This document shows positions 52,584 to 60,709 of a DNA stretch of 64,000 nt, piece after piece. The notes beneath the pieces are model-generated. The model ran no database searches, had not been told where the DNA came from, and saw only the letters and a program-made list of their open reading frames with translations. A program made the translations under genes and the position numbers. The DNA is from Alteromonadaceae bacterium 2753L.S.0a.02 (GTDB lineage: Bacteria > Pseudomonadota > Gammaproteobacteria > Pseudomonadales > Cellvibrionaceae): assembly GCA_007827375.1 (NCBI GenBank), contig VISH01000001.1, positions 1,116,001 through 1,180,000 on the forward strand, given 5' to 3'. Position 1 is the first letter of the stretch; each line of letters starts with the position of its first letter.

Positions 52584-54695
52584 TTAGTTGAGTTTCACCA
52601 TCGGGCCACTGACTGTTACGCCACTCATATCGACTTTTACTGTGCTACCACCCACAGATATCGTTACACCAGCGCCATCAATTGTGATATTGGAGCCGCC
52701 TACTGACAGCGATATTTTTGATTTTCCCGTCAATGCAATTTGCGCGGCGTCCATGCTGGCATTGCCACTGATGCTCACACTTTGCTTTGCGGCGGAAATA
52801 TCCTGAGCAGAACCAACACTGATCGTTTGGTTCGAGCCCACCGATATTTCCTGATTACTGCCAATTGATGATGTTTGATTGCTCCCCACATTAATTGTTT
52901 GATTGGAGCCGATGGTGACATCCTGATTGCTGCTCACATTTTGAGTTTCATTGCCCCCGACGGTGCCTTCCTGATTTCCCGAGACTGTATCGTTTTTATT
53001 TCCACTAATAGAATTACTTTGGTCTCCGCCAACACTGCTGGAATCATTGCCACTCACAGAAAAGGTGTTGTTGCCGCCAATGGTCCAGGTAACGTCGCCA
53101 TCAACGTTGTTCGTGGCGTTGCCTTTTGCGTTGGTGCCGGCGTCTTTACCCACGTCCATATTGAAATCTTTCTGGGCATGGATCGTGAGTTTTTCCGAAC
53201 CAGAGGTATCATCGAAACTGATTTCGTTGTAAGTACTGCGGCTGCCGCCTTTGGTGGAACGGCTTTTTACACCACGCACATTTTTATCCCCCGGTAAATC
53301 GAAGGGCGGCATGTGCATGCTGTTATACACACAGCCCAATACCAAGGGTCGATCGGGATCACCTTCTTCGAAAGTTACCACCACTTCCTGACCTACGCGG
53401 GGAATACCAATCGTGCCCCATTTTTTACCAGCCCACTGGGTGGCAACACGAATCCAGCAACTGCTGTTTTCATCTTTTTTACCGTAGGTATCCCAGTGAA
53501 ATTGTATTTTGATACGGCCGTATTCGTCGGTATAGATTTCATCTCCGGATTTACCCACAACAACTGCAGTTTGTACGCCATCAATGCGCGGCCCGGGTGT
53601 TAGCAAACCGGGTCGATAATTTATTTTTTCTGAAATGCAGCGCAGCGTATTTTTATAAAAATCGCCACTGTCTTTATCTTGGGTAAAGCTGTTGTCGTAG
53701 GCTTCGTGATGGATTTCTGAAATAACAAACGCTTTGTGGTTGTCTTCCTCAAATATTCCGCTTAGCAGGGTAAACTTTTTACCACATTCAAAGTTCTTAA
53801 CGTTGCTGTTTGCCCGAATCACATCGTAATGGGATTCTTCCGCTTCCATACGGTATTGAGCTAGCTTTTTCCCTTGGGTATTTTCCTGGTAGTTTCCGGG
53901 GTAATCATAAACGAAGTAGTTTTTGGCGTTTTTAAGATTGAGTACTGAGCTGGTTTCAGTCAGTAGCGAATGATTAAATTTTTCATAATCGAAGTCGTTC
54001 AGTTTCCAGGTTCCGGAAAGATAGTTGTAACTATGTGCCCAATCCGAAATACATTCATTACTTTTATCGTTTTTATTGTGCTCCACTTCTTTAGGACTGA
54101 GGTAACTGTGCGCTGAAGGTGCATCCGCCAAACACATGATGTGCTTGTCGTTTTTGTGTTCAAAAAAATAGTAAATACCTTCGCGTTCCATTATGCGACT
54201 TAAAAAGTCGAAATCACTTTCGCGGTATTGAACACAGTATTCCAGCTTTGCATGATTTTCAGAAAGCGACAAACGGTAATCTTGAAATCCAAACTCGCCG
54301 CAAATTTCTTCGAAGATCTCCGGAAAGGTTTTATTTTGAAAAACCCTGCAGTTTATGCGTTTTTTTAAAAACCAGAACCAGGGCACAAGAATTGCGCGAT
54401 ACCCATAGGTGCCGCGATAGAATTTTCCCGTAAATTCAAACTGGCTTACATAACCATTAAGACATTTGACCTGCTCACTATTGGCATCCACGAAAGTGGC
54501 AATATGAGTGCCCACAATATCTGCGGGGTTGATGTGTTTTTCATAGGAAAGCAGATCCAGCTCCAGGGTGAACAGTCGCGAAAAAGTTTCATTGCCCCGC
54601 AAGGCTTTCAGAAAAAAAGTATCTGATCCTAACGCTGAATTAATCCGCAGGAAGCGGTTATCCTGTATAAATTGCGATTCTCCAAGCGCACTCAC
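52584..54695 (-). CDS. vgrG: T6SS spike protein VgrG (TssI)
   Basis: A 703-aa protein that forms the trimeric spike at the tip of the T6SS tube. It has the phage gp27-like part (residues about 1-380) with FIQDNRFLRINSALG near the start and DFDFLSRIMEREGIYYFFEH, then the gp5 OB fold (GDEIYTDEYGRIKIQFHWD..SSCWIRVATQWAGKKWG..PRVGQEVVVTF). After that comes GGSRSTYNEISFDD and the beta-helix needle. Residues about 544-631 are eleven octapeptides of the xxxVGSNQ type. It is the first gene of vgrG-TPR-rhs-imm on the minus strand. Confidence 0.97.
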   Translation of the reverse strand: MSALGESQFIQDNRFLRINSALGSDTFFLKALRGNETFSRLFTLELDLLSYEKHINPADIVGTHIATFVDANSEQVKCLNGYVSQFEFTGKFYRGTYGYRAILVPWFWFLKKRINCRVFQNKTFPEIFEEICGEFGFQDYRLSLSENHAKLEYCVQYRESDFDFLSRIMEREGIYYFFEHKNDKHIMCLADAPSAHSYLSPKEVEHNKNDKSNECISDWAHSYNYLSGTWKLNDFDYEKFNHSLLTETSSVLNLKNAKNYFVYDYPGNYQENTQGKKLAQYRMEAEESHYDVIRANSNVKNFECGKKFTLLSGIFEEDNHKAFVISEIHHEAYDNSFTQDKDSGDFYKNTLRCISEKINYRPGLLTPGPRIDGVQTAVVVGKSGDEIYTDEYGRIKIQFHWDTYGKKDENSSCWIRVATQWAGKKWGTIGIPRVGQEVVVTFEEGDPDRPLVLGCVYNSMHMPPFDLPGDKNVRGVKSRSTKGGSRSTYNEISFDDTSGSEKLTIHAQKDFNMDVGKDAGTNAKGNATNNVDGDVTWTIGGNNTFSVSGNDSSSVGGDQSNSISGNKNDTVSGNQEGTVGGNETQNVSSNQDVTIGSNQTINVGSNQTSSIGSNQEISVGSNQTISVGSAQDISAAKQSVSISGNASMDAAQIALTGKSKISLSVGGSNITIDGAGVTISVGGSTVKVDMSGVTVSGPMVKLN

Positions 54696-55167
54696 GATTC
54701 CCTCGACTTACCGGTTCTGGTAGTTGATGTTATTGTTGTGTAACGGTCGATCGGTGAGACTGGATTTCAAAGAGGTGCCCACGCCTCTTACAAATCCTCG
54801 TCTGGTTTTTTACGGTCAATGCTGAAAGCAAAATACTGCGCCAATATGCATGACTGAATGACAGCTACCGCAAAAGACAGACCTGCCTATTTAACCACCA
54901 TTTACAGCCGCGAAATTTGCGCCAAAACACACTCTTAGCGATTCCCCCCTCAACACCACCCAGGCTGCCGCCTCAATTTTATTGTAGTGCGTGGTTTTTT
55001 ATCCAAAACCTGTAGAACTTGGATCATAACCTTTTCACCGCGCGATACGACGCTGTTCACCGATCATGTAACCGTTAACCGAGGCGTAAGCGCAATTCAC
55101 CGAAGCAAGTGCTTAATACTCATGCTCAGACTGTATCCTGCCATTGTATTAAGTGAAGGAGACCACA
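54696..55167. other. Divergent promoter region between vgrG and the envelope operon
   Basis: This 472-bp stretch holds the promoters of the minus-strand vgrG operon and the plus-strand DUF4389 operon. The right half contains four phased repeats listed separately. No gene is seen. Confidence 0.5.
55034..55102 (+). promoter_or_regulatory. Four phased TTCACCG/TTAACCG repeats, likely regulator binding sites
   Basis: TTCACCG occurs at 55034-55040, 55056-55062 and 55096-55102, and TTAACCG at 55075-55081. The start-to-start distances are 22, 19 and 21 bp, i.e. about two helical turns, as in the direct repeats bound by LytTR regulators. The last copy is 65 bp before the DUF4389 ATG. The operon downstream encodes such a regulator (59412-60152), so the sites may serve autoregulation. 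TAATAC at 55114-55119 could be the -10 box. Confidence 0.6.
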
Positions 55168-55515
55168 ATGAATACACACACTATGAATCAAGAGCAAGTT
55201 CACACTAACGTACGCAATCAGCAGTCCTGGCTGCGCCTTATCTATATGTTGTTGTTCGGCGCTTTGTTGCATTTAGCGGCAGCGGTAATGTGGATAGTTT
55301 GCGCCATGCAGTTCCTGTTTGTTATCACCACTGGTCAGGATAATTACAATCTGCGCCAGTTTGCGCAATCGCTGAGTTTATTTATTAATCAAGCGCTTCA
55401 GTTTGTCAGCTACAACAGCGAACAGAAACCTTTCCCATTTGCTCCCTGGCCACAGGACGGTAGTGCATCGAGTAAAGGCGAGATTATCGAACAAAGCGAT
55501 ACAAACCAGGCCTAA
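55168..55515 (+). CDS. DUF4389-family membrane protein
   Basis: About 115 aa from the ATG at 55168, which has GAAGGAG 8-14 bases upstream; an upstream in-frame ATG at 55153 lacks a ribosome site. Two membrane helices are seen (WLRLIYMLLFGALLHLAAAVMW and IVCAMQFLFVITTG). The remaining pattern, NYNLRQFAQSLSLFINQALQFVSYNSEQKPFPFAPWP, fits DUF4389. It opens the operon that includes the LiaF-like, LytS-like and LytTR genes. Confidence 0.85.
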   Translation: MNTHTMNQEQVHTNVRNQQSWLRLIYMLLFGALLHLAAAVMWIVCAMQFLFVITTGQDNYNLRQFAQSLSLFINQALQFVSYNSEQKPFPFAPWPQDGSASSKGEIIEQSDTNQA

Positions 55516-55566
55516 TCGGAGAAACCTGTAGTTTTTCAGTCAGGTAAGGATGTGGAGGGATTCACT

Positions 55567-55728
55567 ATGGTTTGGCTCGATCGTATCCACACAAACACCA
55601 TTGCTCTTGTGGGAGTAATGGTGTTTTTAAGCTTGCTCATGTTCGATAATATTGGATTCAAATTTCTTGCAACAACGCTGGTGGGTTGGCTAACAATGGG
55701 CTGCTGCAGTACCGGAGAATTTATATGA
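55567..55728 (+). CDS. Small membrane protein (53 aa) between DUF4389 and LiaF-like genes
   Basis: The frame starts at ATG 55567 with GGAGG 9-13 bases upstream and reads MVWLDRIHTNTIALVGVMVF, then a hydrophobic stretch to LATTLVGWLTMGCC. The stop TGA overlaps the ATG of the next gene as ATGA. Good ribosome site, one or two membrane helices and translational coupling mark it as a real small gene. The family is unknown. It may work with the LiaF-like sensor next to it. Confidence 0.7.
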   Translation: MVWLDRIHTNTIALVGVMVFLSLLMFDNIGFKFLATTLVGWLTMGCCSTGEFI

Positions 55729-56498
55729 ACAAACAGTTTGGCAACATGAAACCCCGCTCCTTAATTGGTCTGGTAATGGTGGCTTTGGCCTTATTGGTAT
55801 TTCTCAACAATATCGGCATCAAACTTCTTGGATTTTTTTTCGGAAACTGGCCAGTGGCACTGGTAATTATTGGAGCAGCACTTCTTATAAGCTCTCGTAA
55901 ACAGCAGGATAACCGTGCAGGCCCGTTACCCTACGCGCTAATCGGACTGGGAATTATTTTTTTTATGGTACAACACGGTATCTTCAATCTCAGTTTTCAC
56001 GCGATTGTAGTACCGCTGGCACTCTTGGTTGGGGGAATCTATCTTCTCGGGCCGAATAAATTCTGCAAGGGCAAACACTGTGGTCAACTGCCATGGCATA
56101 TGTCCTGTAAAGACAACAATGCGAGTAGCGAACGCGCCAGCGATAATGATCTCGATGGAGAAAAACTCAATATATATTCGGTATTAGGGGGCGGTAACTA
56201 CAGGAGTCGTTCAGCTGAATTAAGCAGTGGTAACTTAATTTGCGTGCTGGGTGGCGCCGAAGTGGATATCAGTGATGCCGACATGAGTGGCAACGAAATG
56301 GAACTTGATGTGCTTGCCTTTATGGGTGGTGCAGAATTGAAAATACCGCCCAACTGGGATGTAACCGTTAAAATGTTGCCACTGTTGGGTGGCGTTTCAA
56401 ATAAAACCACCTGCCTTGCGGACAAAATGGGTTTACCACGTAAGCACCTGATTATTACCGGTGTTGCCTGTATGGGTGGTTTGGACATACGTAATTAA
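55725..56498 (+). CDS. LiaF-like membrane protein
   Basis: About 257 aa from the ATG at 55725, with GGAG 8-11 bases upstream. Four membrane helices occupy about residues 10-115 (LIGLVMVALALLVFLNNIGI; LLGFFFGNWPVALVIIGAALLIS; then two more). After a hydrophilic linker the LiaF-type C-terminal beta-solenoid domain follows, with SGNLICVLGGAEVDISDADM, LDVLAFMGGAELKIPPNWDV and GVACMGGLDIRN. LiaF proteins sense or repress envelope-stress systems. The neighbouring kinase/regulator pair suggests a similar role here. Confidence 0.82.
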   Translation: MNKQFGNMKPRSLIGLVMVALALLVFLNNIGIKLLGFFFGNWPVALVIIGAALLISSRKQQDNRAGPLPYALIGLGIIFFMVQHGIFNLSFHAIVVPLALLVGGIYLLGPNKFCKGKHCGQLPWHMSCKDNNASSERASDNDLDGEKLNIYSVLGGGNYRSRSAELSSGNLICVLGGAEVDISDADMSGNEMELDVLAFMGGAELKIPPNWDVTVKMLPLLGGVSNKTTCLADKMGLPRKHLIITGVACMGGLDIRN

Positions 56499-56523
56499 TA
56501 CACCTTAATTGCAGGTAAACTGT

Positions 56524-57627
56524 ATGCACCCGCTATTTTCTTCCAACCGTAGTTTTTTAGCTGTACTTTTTTTCTGGTTGGTTATCAGCGTGTTTGTCGC
56601 AATGCTACTGGTATTGATCGTTCAGGAAGTGGAGGTAACGAATCTCTACGCGCAGAGTTTTACCTTAGTTGTACCCTGGTATTTGTTGTTCTTGTTTGTG
56701 TGTTTTTCCAATTTTTATATTTGCCAGCTATTGCCACTTAACTCCAGTTCCGTTTTAGTGATTATAGCTGTGCAATGGATGGCTACTGCGTCTAGCGTGG
56801 GCTTGTGGTTGCTGGTCGGGTATCTCTGGTCTGGCGAGATGGTCCACTTTGGTTTTAGTGACGGTCGCAAACTTTTTTTACACGCCTTCAACGCCAATTG
56901 GCTATTAGGCGCTATTTTGTATCTTATTTGGATTTTAGTGCACTACGTCTATTTTTCGGCAGTCTCTAAAGAGCGTGAAAACTCCCAGGTTTTGCAACAG
57001 AAATTACTGATAAACGATATCGAATTTAAATCGGTCAAAGCCGCCTTACATCCTCACTTTATGTACAACAGTTTGAATATGCTGGCGAATCTAAGTTTGG
57101 TGGCACCGGAAAAAATTCATACTATTTGTGTCCAAATGGCTGATTTTTTACGCTATAGCGTAAACTACTCCAAAAAAGAACGGGTCACGATCACGGATGA
57201 AATCAATCACATTAAAAATTATCTCGCCATCGAACAGGAGCGCTTCGCTGAACATTTAACAGTAAAATTTTCTGTCGATAAGCAAGTCAACGAACGGCCA
57301 GTTATGCCGCTTTTACTATTTCCGCTCGTTGAAAACAGTATTAAGCACGGCATTGATTCCAGTACAGACCCGGGTTTTATCAATATCGATATTCATACGA
57401 AAGATCAACGTTTAATAATACACATCGAAAACTCCTTCGATAAAACCGGTAAGCGCGCCGCCAGTACCGGTCTGGGTCTGGTTATGTTGCACAAGCGCCT
57501 CAAAGCCTATTATGGCAGCGATGCAACACTGCGTTCGGATGCCAGTGACACCTGTTTTAAGGTACAGATTGATCTGCCATTTTCTCCTGCTGAGCCTTTC
57601 ACAACTTCACAGCTTGTTACAAATTAA
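56524..57627 (+). CDS. LytS/YpdA-type sensor histidine kinase
   Basis: About 367 aa from the ATG at 56524; an in-frame TTG at 56509 is less likely. Four membrane helices cover about residues 10-150 and no PAS or GAF domain is visible. The His_kinase (LytS) domain has ALHPHFMYNSLNMLANLSL with the phospho-acceptor His, MPLLLFPLVENSIKHG (N box) and STGLGLVMLHKRLKAYYG (G box). It is 25 bp after the LiaF-like gene. The cognate regulator is two genes further, separated by two lipoprotein genes. Confidence 0.9.
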   Translation: MHPLFSSNRSFLAVLFFWLVISVFVAMLLVLIVQEVEVTNLYAQSFTLVVPWYLLFLFVCFSNFYICQLLPLNSSSVLVIIAVQWMATASSVGLWLLVGYLWSGEMVHFGFSDGRKLFLHAFNANWLLGAILYLIWILVHYVYFSAVSKERENSQVLQQKLLINDIEFKSVKAALHPHFMYNSLNMLANLSLVAPEKIHTICVQMADFLRYSVNYSKKERVTITDEINHIKNYLAIEQERFAEHLTVKFSVDKQVNERPVMPLLLFPLVENSIKHGIDSSTDPGFINIDIHTKDQRLIIHIENSFDKTGKRAASTGLGLVMLHKRLKAYYGSDATLRSDASDTCFKVQIDLPFSPAEPFTTSQLVTN

Positions 57628-57684
57628 TACCTGTGATTGTTTTAAAATGCTGGTTATCTAAAAACCATTGCCAGGAGGCTCGCA

Positions 57685-58446
57685 ATGAAACCTATGAAAC
57701 CCGCTTTTATCGGCTTGGCCGCGCTAACGCTTGTAGCCTGCGGCGGAGGCTCGGTGGATTCATCCGATCTGAAAACCGAGGGCATTCATGCCACCATTCG
57801 CATCAACGCCTATGAAGACACCACCTATGTGGATTGCCGTTTAACGGCCGGCGGCCCGAATGGCTCTGATGTGGAACTGAGCGAGGGCGACAGACTCACC
57901 GCGCGCGCTTACGGAGAAACCAAAACACTGGAACGCGAGCCGCAGCTTTTCGGCGCTTATGACAGCTACATCACTGAATTTGACCATAATATCGCCGGAG
58001 AAACGCTCTTTATTCGACTGGTTCGCGCCAAAGATCCAGATGCTACCAACACCTACGTTACCATTCCCGCCAGAGTGGAAGTATTTTCACCAGCCACTAT
58101 GGAGAACAATTTAGCGGCCATAGACGAAGATTTCACGATCCAGTGGAGCCAAAATTTTCAGGGTGATGTCGATATAGACACGCTGATCAGCTGCCCCACG
58201 GTTGGTGTTAACAGTGAGAATTATATCGGCTCCAGCTCAACCACCTTGGCAGATACCGGCGAATTTACGGTGAATTTTTACTCTCTTGTCGATGCTGATG
58301 CGCGTGACACACTCGACACCAGCGTAGACTGTGAAGGTTCGGTTCACATTCAACGCCAGGTGGAAGGGGTGTTAGACAGTAATTACGATGGCGGCAATAT
58401 TAAATTGACACAATCGCAATCGGTGCATTTTGTATTGGATTTTTAA
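57685..58446 (+). CDS. Lipoprotein, paralog 1 of the LytTR operon
   Basis: A 253-aa lipoprotein (AGGAGG 8-13 bases before the ATG; lipobox TLVACGGG). The mature part is beta-rich and starts GGGSVDSSDLKTEGIHATIRI. A paralog of the same plan lies at 58624. No enzyme motif is visible. Between the kinase and its regulator it may be the ligand-binding or output protein of the system. A truncated regulator start follows it. Confidence 0.7.
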   Translation: MKPMKPAFIGLAALTLVACGGGSVDSSDLKTEGIHATIRINAYEDTTYVDCRLTAGGPNGSDVELSEGDRLTARAYGETKTLEREPQLFGAYDSYITEFDHNIAGETLFIRLVRAKDPDATNTYVTIPARVEVFSPATMENNLAAIDEDFTIQWSQNFQGDVDIDTLISCPTVGVNSENYIGSSSTTLADTGEFTVNFYSLVDADARDTLDTSVDCEGSVHIQRQVEGVLDSNYDGGNIKLTQSQSVHFVLDF

Positions 58447-58490
58447 GGTAGCTCACAACAACACAGAATGCGCCGTACATTTAAGGAATA

Positions 58491-58538
58491 ATGTCTATTA
58501 ATGTTATTTTAGTTGACGATGAACCTCACGCCGGATAA
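58491..58538 (+). pseudogene. Truncated copy of the LytTR regulator start
   Basis: Fifteen codons read MSINVILVDDEPHAG and then TAA, with AAGGA 6-10 bases upstream of the ATG. The real regulator at 59412 starts with KVILVDDEPHARQAL. The match covers the receiver's acidic pocket and its DNA (GACGATGAACC-type), then stops. So the regulator once followed the first lipoprotein directly and was split off by duplication or insertion. Confidence 0.85.
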
Positions 58539-58623
58539 GCGCCCATGCATTGATTAAGTAATCAATTCTAGTTAATCAGTGGTCAATTAATTTTTCAATA
58601 ATTTTAGAACTAGGAGTTTTAAT

Positions 58624-59406
58624 ATGGATTTAAAAACTACATTTCTAATGATGGGACTTCTAATTGGTGGAGTATCCTGCGGTGGTAGCGGCGCTAAGAG
58701 TTCAGTGGATTCAACTGAACTCTCAACCGATGAAATTTATCCTGTAATATATGTTATCGGTCAAGGAGATCAAACCAGTACAGGCTTCACGCTATATCGC
58801 AATACAGAACGTGGAGAAGGGGTTGTACTCGGGGAAGGCGATAGTTTTACCGTGAGCGCGTTCGGTAATGAAATAACACAGGAATATGTACCTAGTTTTC
58901 TTAAAACAACCTCACATGTCAGTTATAACATCGGTTTAGAAGGTAACGTTGCAGGAGAAGAAGTTGTTATCTCTTTTAATCGTGCATGGCAAGAAGAACC
59001 TAGTGTATCAACTGCTTTCTTACCGGATAAAATTACGATTATATCCCACTCACAGTTCGACACTCACTTGGTTAGTAAAGACCAAGTTATTCAAATTACC
59101 TGGGAAACTAATACACGTTCTCCGACAGAAGTCAGCCTCATCGCATTCTGTTATTCATCTCAAGCCTCGAATACAACACGGTTAACGACCCAATTAATCC
59201 TAACCACTACCCATGAGCGAAGCTTTCAGTTTAATTTTGGTGATCTACTTAATGATCCCATTACCAGCAACCCAGAATATACTGAAAACTGTGGTGCCGA
59301 ATTTAGTGTAAAGAATAGGGGTGTTAGTAGTTTATCGGAAAAATTTTCGGGAGGGAGAATGGAAGTAATGCAAAGAGATAGTATACAGTTTAAATTTTTG
59401 GACTAA
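58624..59406 (+). CDS. Lipoprotein, paralog 2 of the LytTR operon
   Basis: A 260-aa lipoprotein (AGGAG 8-12 bases before the ATG; lipobox GGVSCGGS). Its plan matches paralog 1: SVDSTELSTDEIYPVIYVI against SVDSSDLKTEGIHATIRI, GEGDSFTVSAFGNE against SEGDRLTARAYGET, and the ends MQRDSIQFKFLD against LTQSQSVHFVLDF. It is clearly more AT-rich than paralog 1, so it has probably been acquired from, or drifted in, a different background. It stops 5 bp before the regulator. Confidence 0.7.
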   Translation: MDLKTTFLMMGLLIGGVSCGGSGAKSSVDSTELSTDEIYPVIYVIGQGDQTSTGFTLYRNTERGEGVVLGEGDSFTVSAFGNEITQEYVPSFLKTTSHVSYNIGLEGNVAGEEVVISFNRAWQEEPSVSTAFLPDKITIISHSQFDTHLVSKDQVIQITWETNTRSPTEVSLIAFCYSSQASNTTRLTTQLILTTTHERSFQFNFGDLLNDPITSNPEYTENCGAEFSVKNRGVSSLSEKFSGGRMEVMQRDSIQFKFLD

Positions 59407-59411
59407 TTGTT

Positions 59412-60152
59412 TTGAAAGTCATACTAGTTGATGATGAACCCCATGCACGCCAGGCACTAAAGCACCTGCTAAGTAGCTATGAGGAGATTAACCTTGTAGC
59501 AGAGTGTGAAAATGGCCTTATAGCTGTAAAAGCTGTTCACGAACTCCAACCGGAGGTTATTTTTCTCGATATACAAATGCCGAAGCTCGATGGATTCGAT
59601 GTTCTCGAGTTATTGGGTAACGCTGCGCCATTAATTGTATTCGTCACCGCACATGACGAATATGCTATTCAAGCCTTCGAAAACAATGCGCTGGATTATT
59701 TACTAAAACCGGTTTCTAAAGAACGCCTTGCCAGCACCATAGAGCGCATAACTTCGCGCTTGTCGGCACCCGCAGATCCCCTACTTAAAACCCGTTCGCT
59801 CGTTGAAAATCACCAACAAACCCTTGCGCCCATTAACCGCATACTGGTAAGAGACAAAGGTGATGTCTTCGTTGTGGCAACCAGTGACGTAATTGCCATA
59901 GAAGCCGCAGATGACTATGTGGTTATTCACACGCCTGAGAGTAAACTGGTTAAACAGGAACGACTTGGTAATTTGGAAAAATTATTAGACCCTCGCCTGT
60001 TTTGCCGTATTCATCGATCTTCTATCATTAATCTTGATTATTTGGCAGGTATTGAGACTGAAGGCAAAGATACCCGCTTTGCCAATCTTAAAAACGGCCT
60101 GCAACTCGTAATTTCCCGCAGTGGCTACGCCAAGTTAATTCAGGTTTTATAA
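59412..60152 (+). CDS. LytTR-family response regulator
   Basis: A 246-aa regulator. The likely start is TTG 59412, as no in-frame ATG or GTG is nearer the receiver start. The receiver domain has VILVDDEPH, VIFLDIQMPKLDG (phospho-acceptor Asp), TAHDEYAIQAF and LLKPVS. A LytTR DNA-binding domain follows (about 140-246): IEAADDYVVIHTPESKLVKQERLGNLEKLL, then FCRIHRSSIINLDYL. It completes the two-component pair with the kinase at 56524 and may bind the phased repeats before the operon. Confidence 0.9.
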   Translation: MKVILVDDEPHARQALKHLLSSYEEINLVAECENGLIAVKAVHELQPEVIFLDIQMPKLDGFDVLELLGNAAPLIVFVTAHDEYAIQAFENNALDYLLKPVSKERLASTIERITSRLSAPADPLLKTRSLVENHQQTLAPINRILVRDKGDVFVVATSDVIAIEAADDYVVIHTPESKLVKQERLGNLEKLLDPRLFCRIHRSSIINLDYLAGIETEGKDTRFANLKNGLQLVISRSGYAKLIQVL

Positions 60153-60252
60153 TACTAAGCGCAATCATTCAAACATGAAATTTCAGGTCAAGCTGTTGAC
60201 TACTCAGGACTATCGCAACAATACACCGCATCTCTATAGGGTGTCATGCTAG

Positions 60253-60708
60253 TCATAGCAATTCTGCGGCGTGTTTAATCGCCTGGCGAATACGAACATA
60301 GGTAGCGCAACGGCAGATATTTGTCATGGCATTATCGATATCGGCATCACTGGGTTGATGGTTTTCTTTTAATAATGCAGCGGCAGCCATTATTTGCCCC
60401 GCCTGACAATAACCGCATTGGGGAACATCGATATCTAACCAAGCCTGCTGCACTGGATGCAGAGTATCGCCGCTGGCCAAACCTTCAATTGTCTTTACCG
60501 ACTGACCTTGCAAGGCTGCAAGCGTTACACTACAGGATCGCACTGCTGTGTTGTTGATATGCACAGTGCAGGCCCCACACTGGCCAATACCACACCCGAA
60601 TTTAGTGCCTTTTAAATGCATTTCTTCGCGTAAATACCACAACAGGGGCATGGTAGATTGCGCATCATTCACTTTAACATCAACTCCATTCACTTCAAAT
60701 GTCACCAT
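60253..60708 (-). CDS. (2Fe-2S) subunit of a molybdenum hydroxylase (IorA-like)
   Basis: A 151-aa protein. The plant-type ferredoxin cluster site is GTKFGCGIGQCGACTVHI with a further Cys in AVRSCS, and the second cluster site is PQCGYCQAGQIM plus TNICRCATY. This is the small subunit of isoquinoline 1-oxidoreductase-like and related enzymes that pass electrons from the molybdenum centre. It has no own signal peptide, so it may travel with the Tat-tagged large subunit. It starts 1 bp after the large-subunit gene ends. Confidence 0.92.
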   Translation of the reverse strand: MVTFEVNGVDVKVNDAQSTMPLLWYLREEMHLKGTKFGCGIGQCGACTVHINNTAVRSCSVTLAALQGQSVKTIEGLASGDTLHPVQQAWLDIDVPQCGYCQAGQIMAAAALLKENHQPSDADIDNAMTNICRCATYVRIRQAIKHAAELL

Positions 60709-60709
60709 T

